Positions 13,570-14,702 of a stretch of 14,702 bases of DNA are shown here, piece after piece (the stretch's first letter is position 1; every line of letters begins with the position of its first letter). The position numbers and the translations under genes were made by a program. The notes beneath the pieces were generated by a model. That model was given only the letters and a program-made list of their open reading frames with translations, did not search any database and was not told the DNA's origin. Source of the DNA: Candidatus Intestinimonas stercorigallinarum (GTDB lineage Bacteria > Bacillota > Clostridia > Oscillospirales > Oscillospiraceae); NCBI GenBank assembly GCA_019115345.1, contig DXDV01000123.1, forward strand, positions 1 through 14,702, written 5' to 3'.

Positions 13570-14702
13570 ATGGCACTCATGACCGGCGAGCAGTACATTG
13601 AATCCATTCGCAAGATGAAGATGAACGTCTATATGTTCGGGAAGAAGGTGGAGGTCCCCGCCGACGACCCCATTCTGCGGCCCTCTCTGAATTCGGTGCG
13701 CATGACCTACGACCTGGCCCAGCTTCCGGAATACGAGGACCTGATGACCGCCGTCTCCCCCTACACGGGGAAGCGGGTCAACCGCTTCACCCACATCCAC
13801 CAGTCCGCGGAGGACCTGGTGAAGAAGGTGAAGATGCAGCGGCTGCTGGGCCAGAAGACGGCGGCCTGCTTCCAGCGCTGCGTGGGCATGGACGCCTTCA
13901 ACGCGGTGTTCTCCACCACCTTCGAGACCGACAAGGCCCACGGCACCCACTACCATGAGAACTTCAAGAAGTTCATGATCTACGTCCAGGAGAACGACCT
14001 CACCGTGGACGGCGCCATGACCGACCCCAAGGGCGACCGCTCCAAGGCCCCCCATTTGCAGTCCGACCCCGACCTCTTCCTCCATGTGGTGGAGCGCCGG
14101 GCCGACGGCATCGTGGTCCGGGGCGCCAAGGCCCACCAGACCGGCGTGCTCAACTCCCATGAGGTCATCGTCATGCCAACCATCGCCATGGGGCCCGAGG
14201 ACAGGGACTACGCCGTGTCCTTCGCCGTGCCCATGGACAGCGAGGGCATCACCATGATCATCGGCCGGCAGAGCTGCGACACCCGGAAGCTGGAGAACAC
14301 CGAGCTGGACGTGGGCAACGCGGAGTTCGGCGGCGTGGAGGCCCTGACCGTCTTTGACAATGTGTTCGTGCCCAACGACCGGATCTTCCTCAACGGGGAG
14401 ACGGAGTTTGCCGGGATGATGGTGGAGCGCTTCGCCGGCTATCACCGCCAGAGCTACGGCGGGTGCAAGGTGGGCGTGGGCGACGTGCTCATCGGCGCCG
14501 CCGCCGTGGCCGCCGACTACAACGGCGCGGGCAAGGCCAGCCACATCAAGGACAAGCTCATCGAGATGACCCACCTGAACGAGACCCTGTACGCCTGCGG
14601 CATCGCCTGCTCCGCCGAGGGCCACCCCACCGAGAGCGGCAACTACATCATCGACCTGCTGCTGGCCAACGTGTGCAAGCAGAACGTGACCCGCTTCCCC
14701 TA
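13570..14702 (+). CDS. abfD: 4-hydroxybutyryl-CoA dehydratase / vinylacetyl-CoA isomerase (3' end outside window)
   Basis: FAD and [4Fe-4S] enzyme that dehydrates 4-hydroxybutyryl-CoA to crotonyl-CoA in the succinate/GABA-to-butyrate fermentation. The 377 complete codons seen align without obvious gaps, from memory, to the Clostridium aminobutyricum enzyme (about 490 residues), so roughly 110 residues are missing at the window end. The iron-sulfur ligands are present: C100 and C104 in ACFQRCVGMDAFNA, and H293 and C300 in AGYHRQSYGGCKVG. The neighbouring Tyr (Y297) and the loop RGAKAHQTG are also kept. This set separates it from 4-hydroxyphenylacetate 3-monooxygenases of the same fold, which lack the cluster. 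Start ATG has AAGGAAGGA five bases upstream. No partner genes (4-hydroxybutyrate dehydrogenase, CoA-transferase) are visible upstream, and no clear promoter was seen in the 116-base gap after dacF. Confidence 0.95.
   Translation, partial: MALMTGEQYIESIRKMKMNVYMFGKKVEVPADDPILRPSLNSVRMTYDLAQLPEYEDLMTAVSPYTGKRVNRFTHIHQSAEDLVKKVKMQRLLGQKTAACFQRCVGMDAFNAVFSTTFETDKAHGTHYHENFKKFMIYVQENDLTVDGAMTDPKGDRSKAPHLQSDPDLFLHVVERRADGIVVRGAKAHQTGVLNSHEVIVMPTIAMGPEDRDYAVSFAVPMDSEGITMIIGRQSCDTRKLENTELDVGNAEFGGVEALTVFDNVFVPNDRIFLNGETEFAGMMVERFAGYHRQSYGGCKVGVGDVLIGAAAVAADYNGAGKASHIKDKLIEMTHLNETLYACGIACSAEGHPTESGNYIIDLLLANVCKQNVTRFP

Noticed and set aside
13468..14625. Open frame of 385 codons on the - strand opposite abfD
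   Set aside because: Low-complexity composition (Val, Gly, His, Leu), no start signal and no family resemblance; the + strand gene matches abfD throughout.

Overview
The window looks like an ordinary chromosomal stretch of a GC-rich member of the Clostridia, most likely a gut Oscillospiraceae relative (Flavonifractor/Intestinimonas/Lawsonibacter-like). This placement is an inference. It rests on Gram-positive style AGGAGG ribosome sites, SLH-domain and GerMN-domain proteins, a DacF-type carboxypeptidase, an HTH-fused pseudouridine kinase, and a near-canonical clostridial 4-hydroxybutyryl-CoA dehydratase, all in DNA with strong G/C third-position bias. No phage, transposon, CRISPR array, tRNA or rRNA is visible. 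No gene-free stretch reaches 300 bases; the longest gaps are about 115-140 bases.

Layout. (1) 3-1445, + strand: the C-terminal part of a type I signal peptidase, then a PLP enzyme of the D-cysteine desulfhydrase/ACC deaminase family, closed by a strong bidirectional terminator. (2) 1524-4719, - strand: two tandem paralogous secreted proteins with three SLH domains each, preceded by an unrecognised lipoprotein gene. A good sigma-A-type promoter lies in front of the SLH pair. (3) 4855-6901, + strand: psuK (with an N-terminal winged helix) and psuG, a pseudouridine salvage operon with a promoter and an overlapping inverted repeat. (4) 7040-8323, - strand: metY-type O-acetylhomoserine sulfhydrylase with its own promoter. 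(5) 8395-11887, - strand: a four-gene unit reading comEA-like, OmpR-type response regulator, HAMP/HisKA sensor kinase, double-GerMN lipoprotein. (6) 12005-13453, + strand and divergent from (5): D-alanyl-D-alanine carboxypeptidase with an unusual Arg/Gly-rich tail. (7) 13570-end, + strand: abfD, cut by the window edge.

Functional reading. Much of the window concerns the cell envelope: signal peptidase, SLH proteins, two lipoproteins, a two-component system with a GerMN lipoprotein, and a DD-carboxypeptidase. The regulator/kinase/GerMN-lipoprotein order resembles the actinobacterial mtrA-mtrB-lpqB operon, and the divergent promoter region with dacF makes a regulatory link plausible. The other genes are metabolic: sulfur amino acids (desulfhydrase family, MetY), pseudouridine breakdown to uracil and ribose 5-phosphate, and the 4-hydroxybutyrate branch of succinate/GABA fermentation to butyrate. 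I saw no clear sign of a wholly new system. The most interesting items are the regulator/GerMN operon with its face-to-face promoters, the active-site-variant PLP enzyme, the tandem SLH paralogs and the basic tail on the carboxypeptidase.
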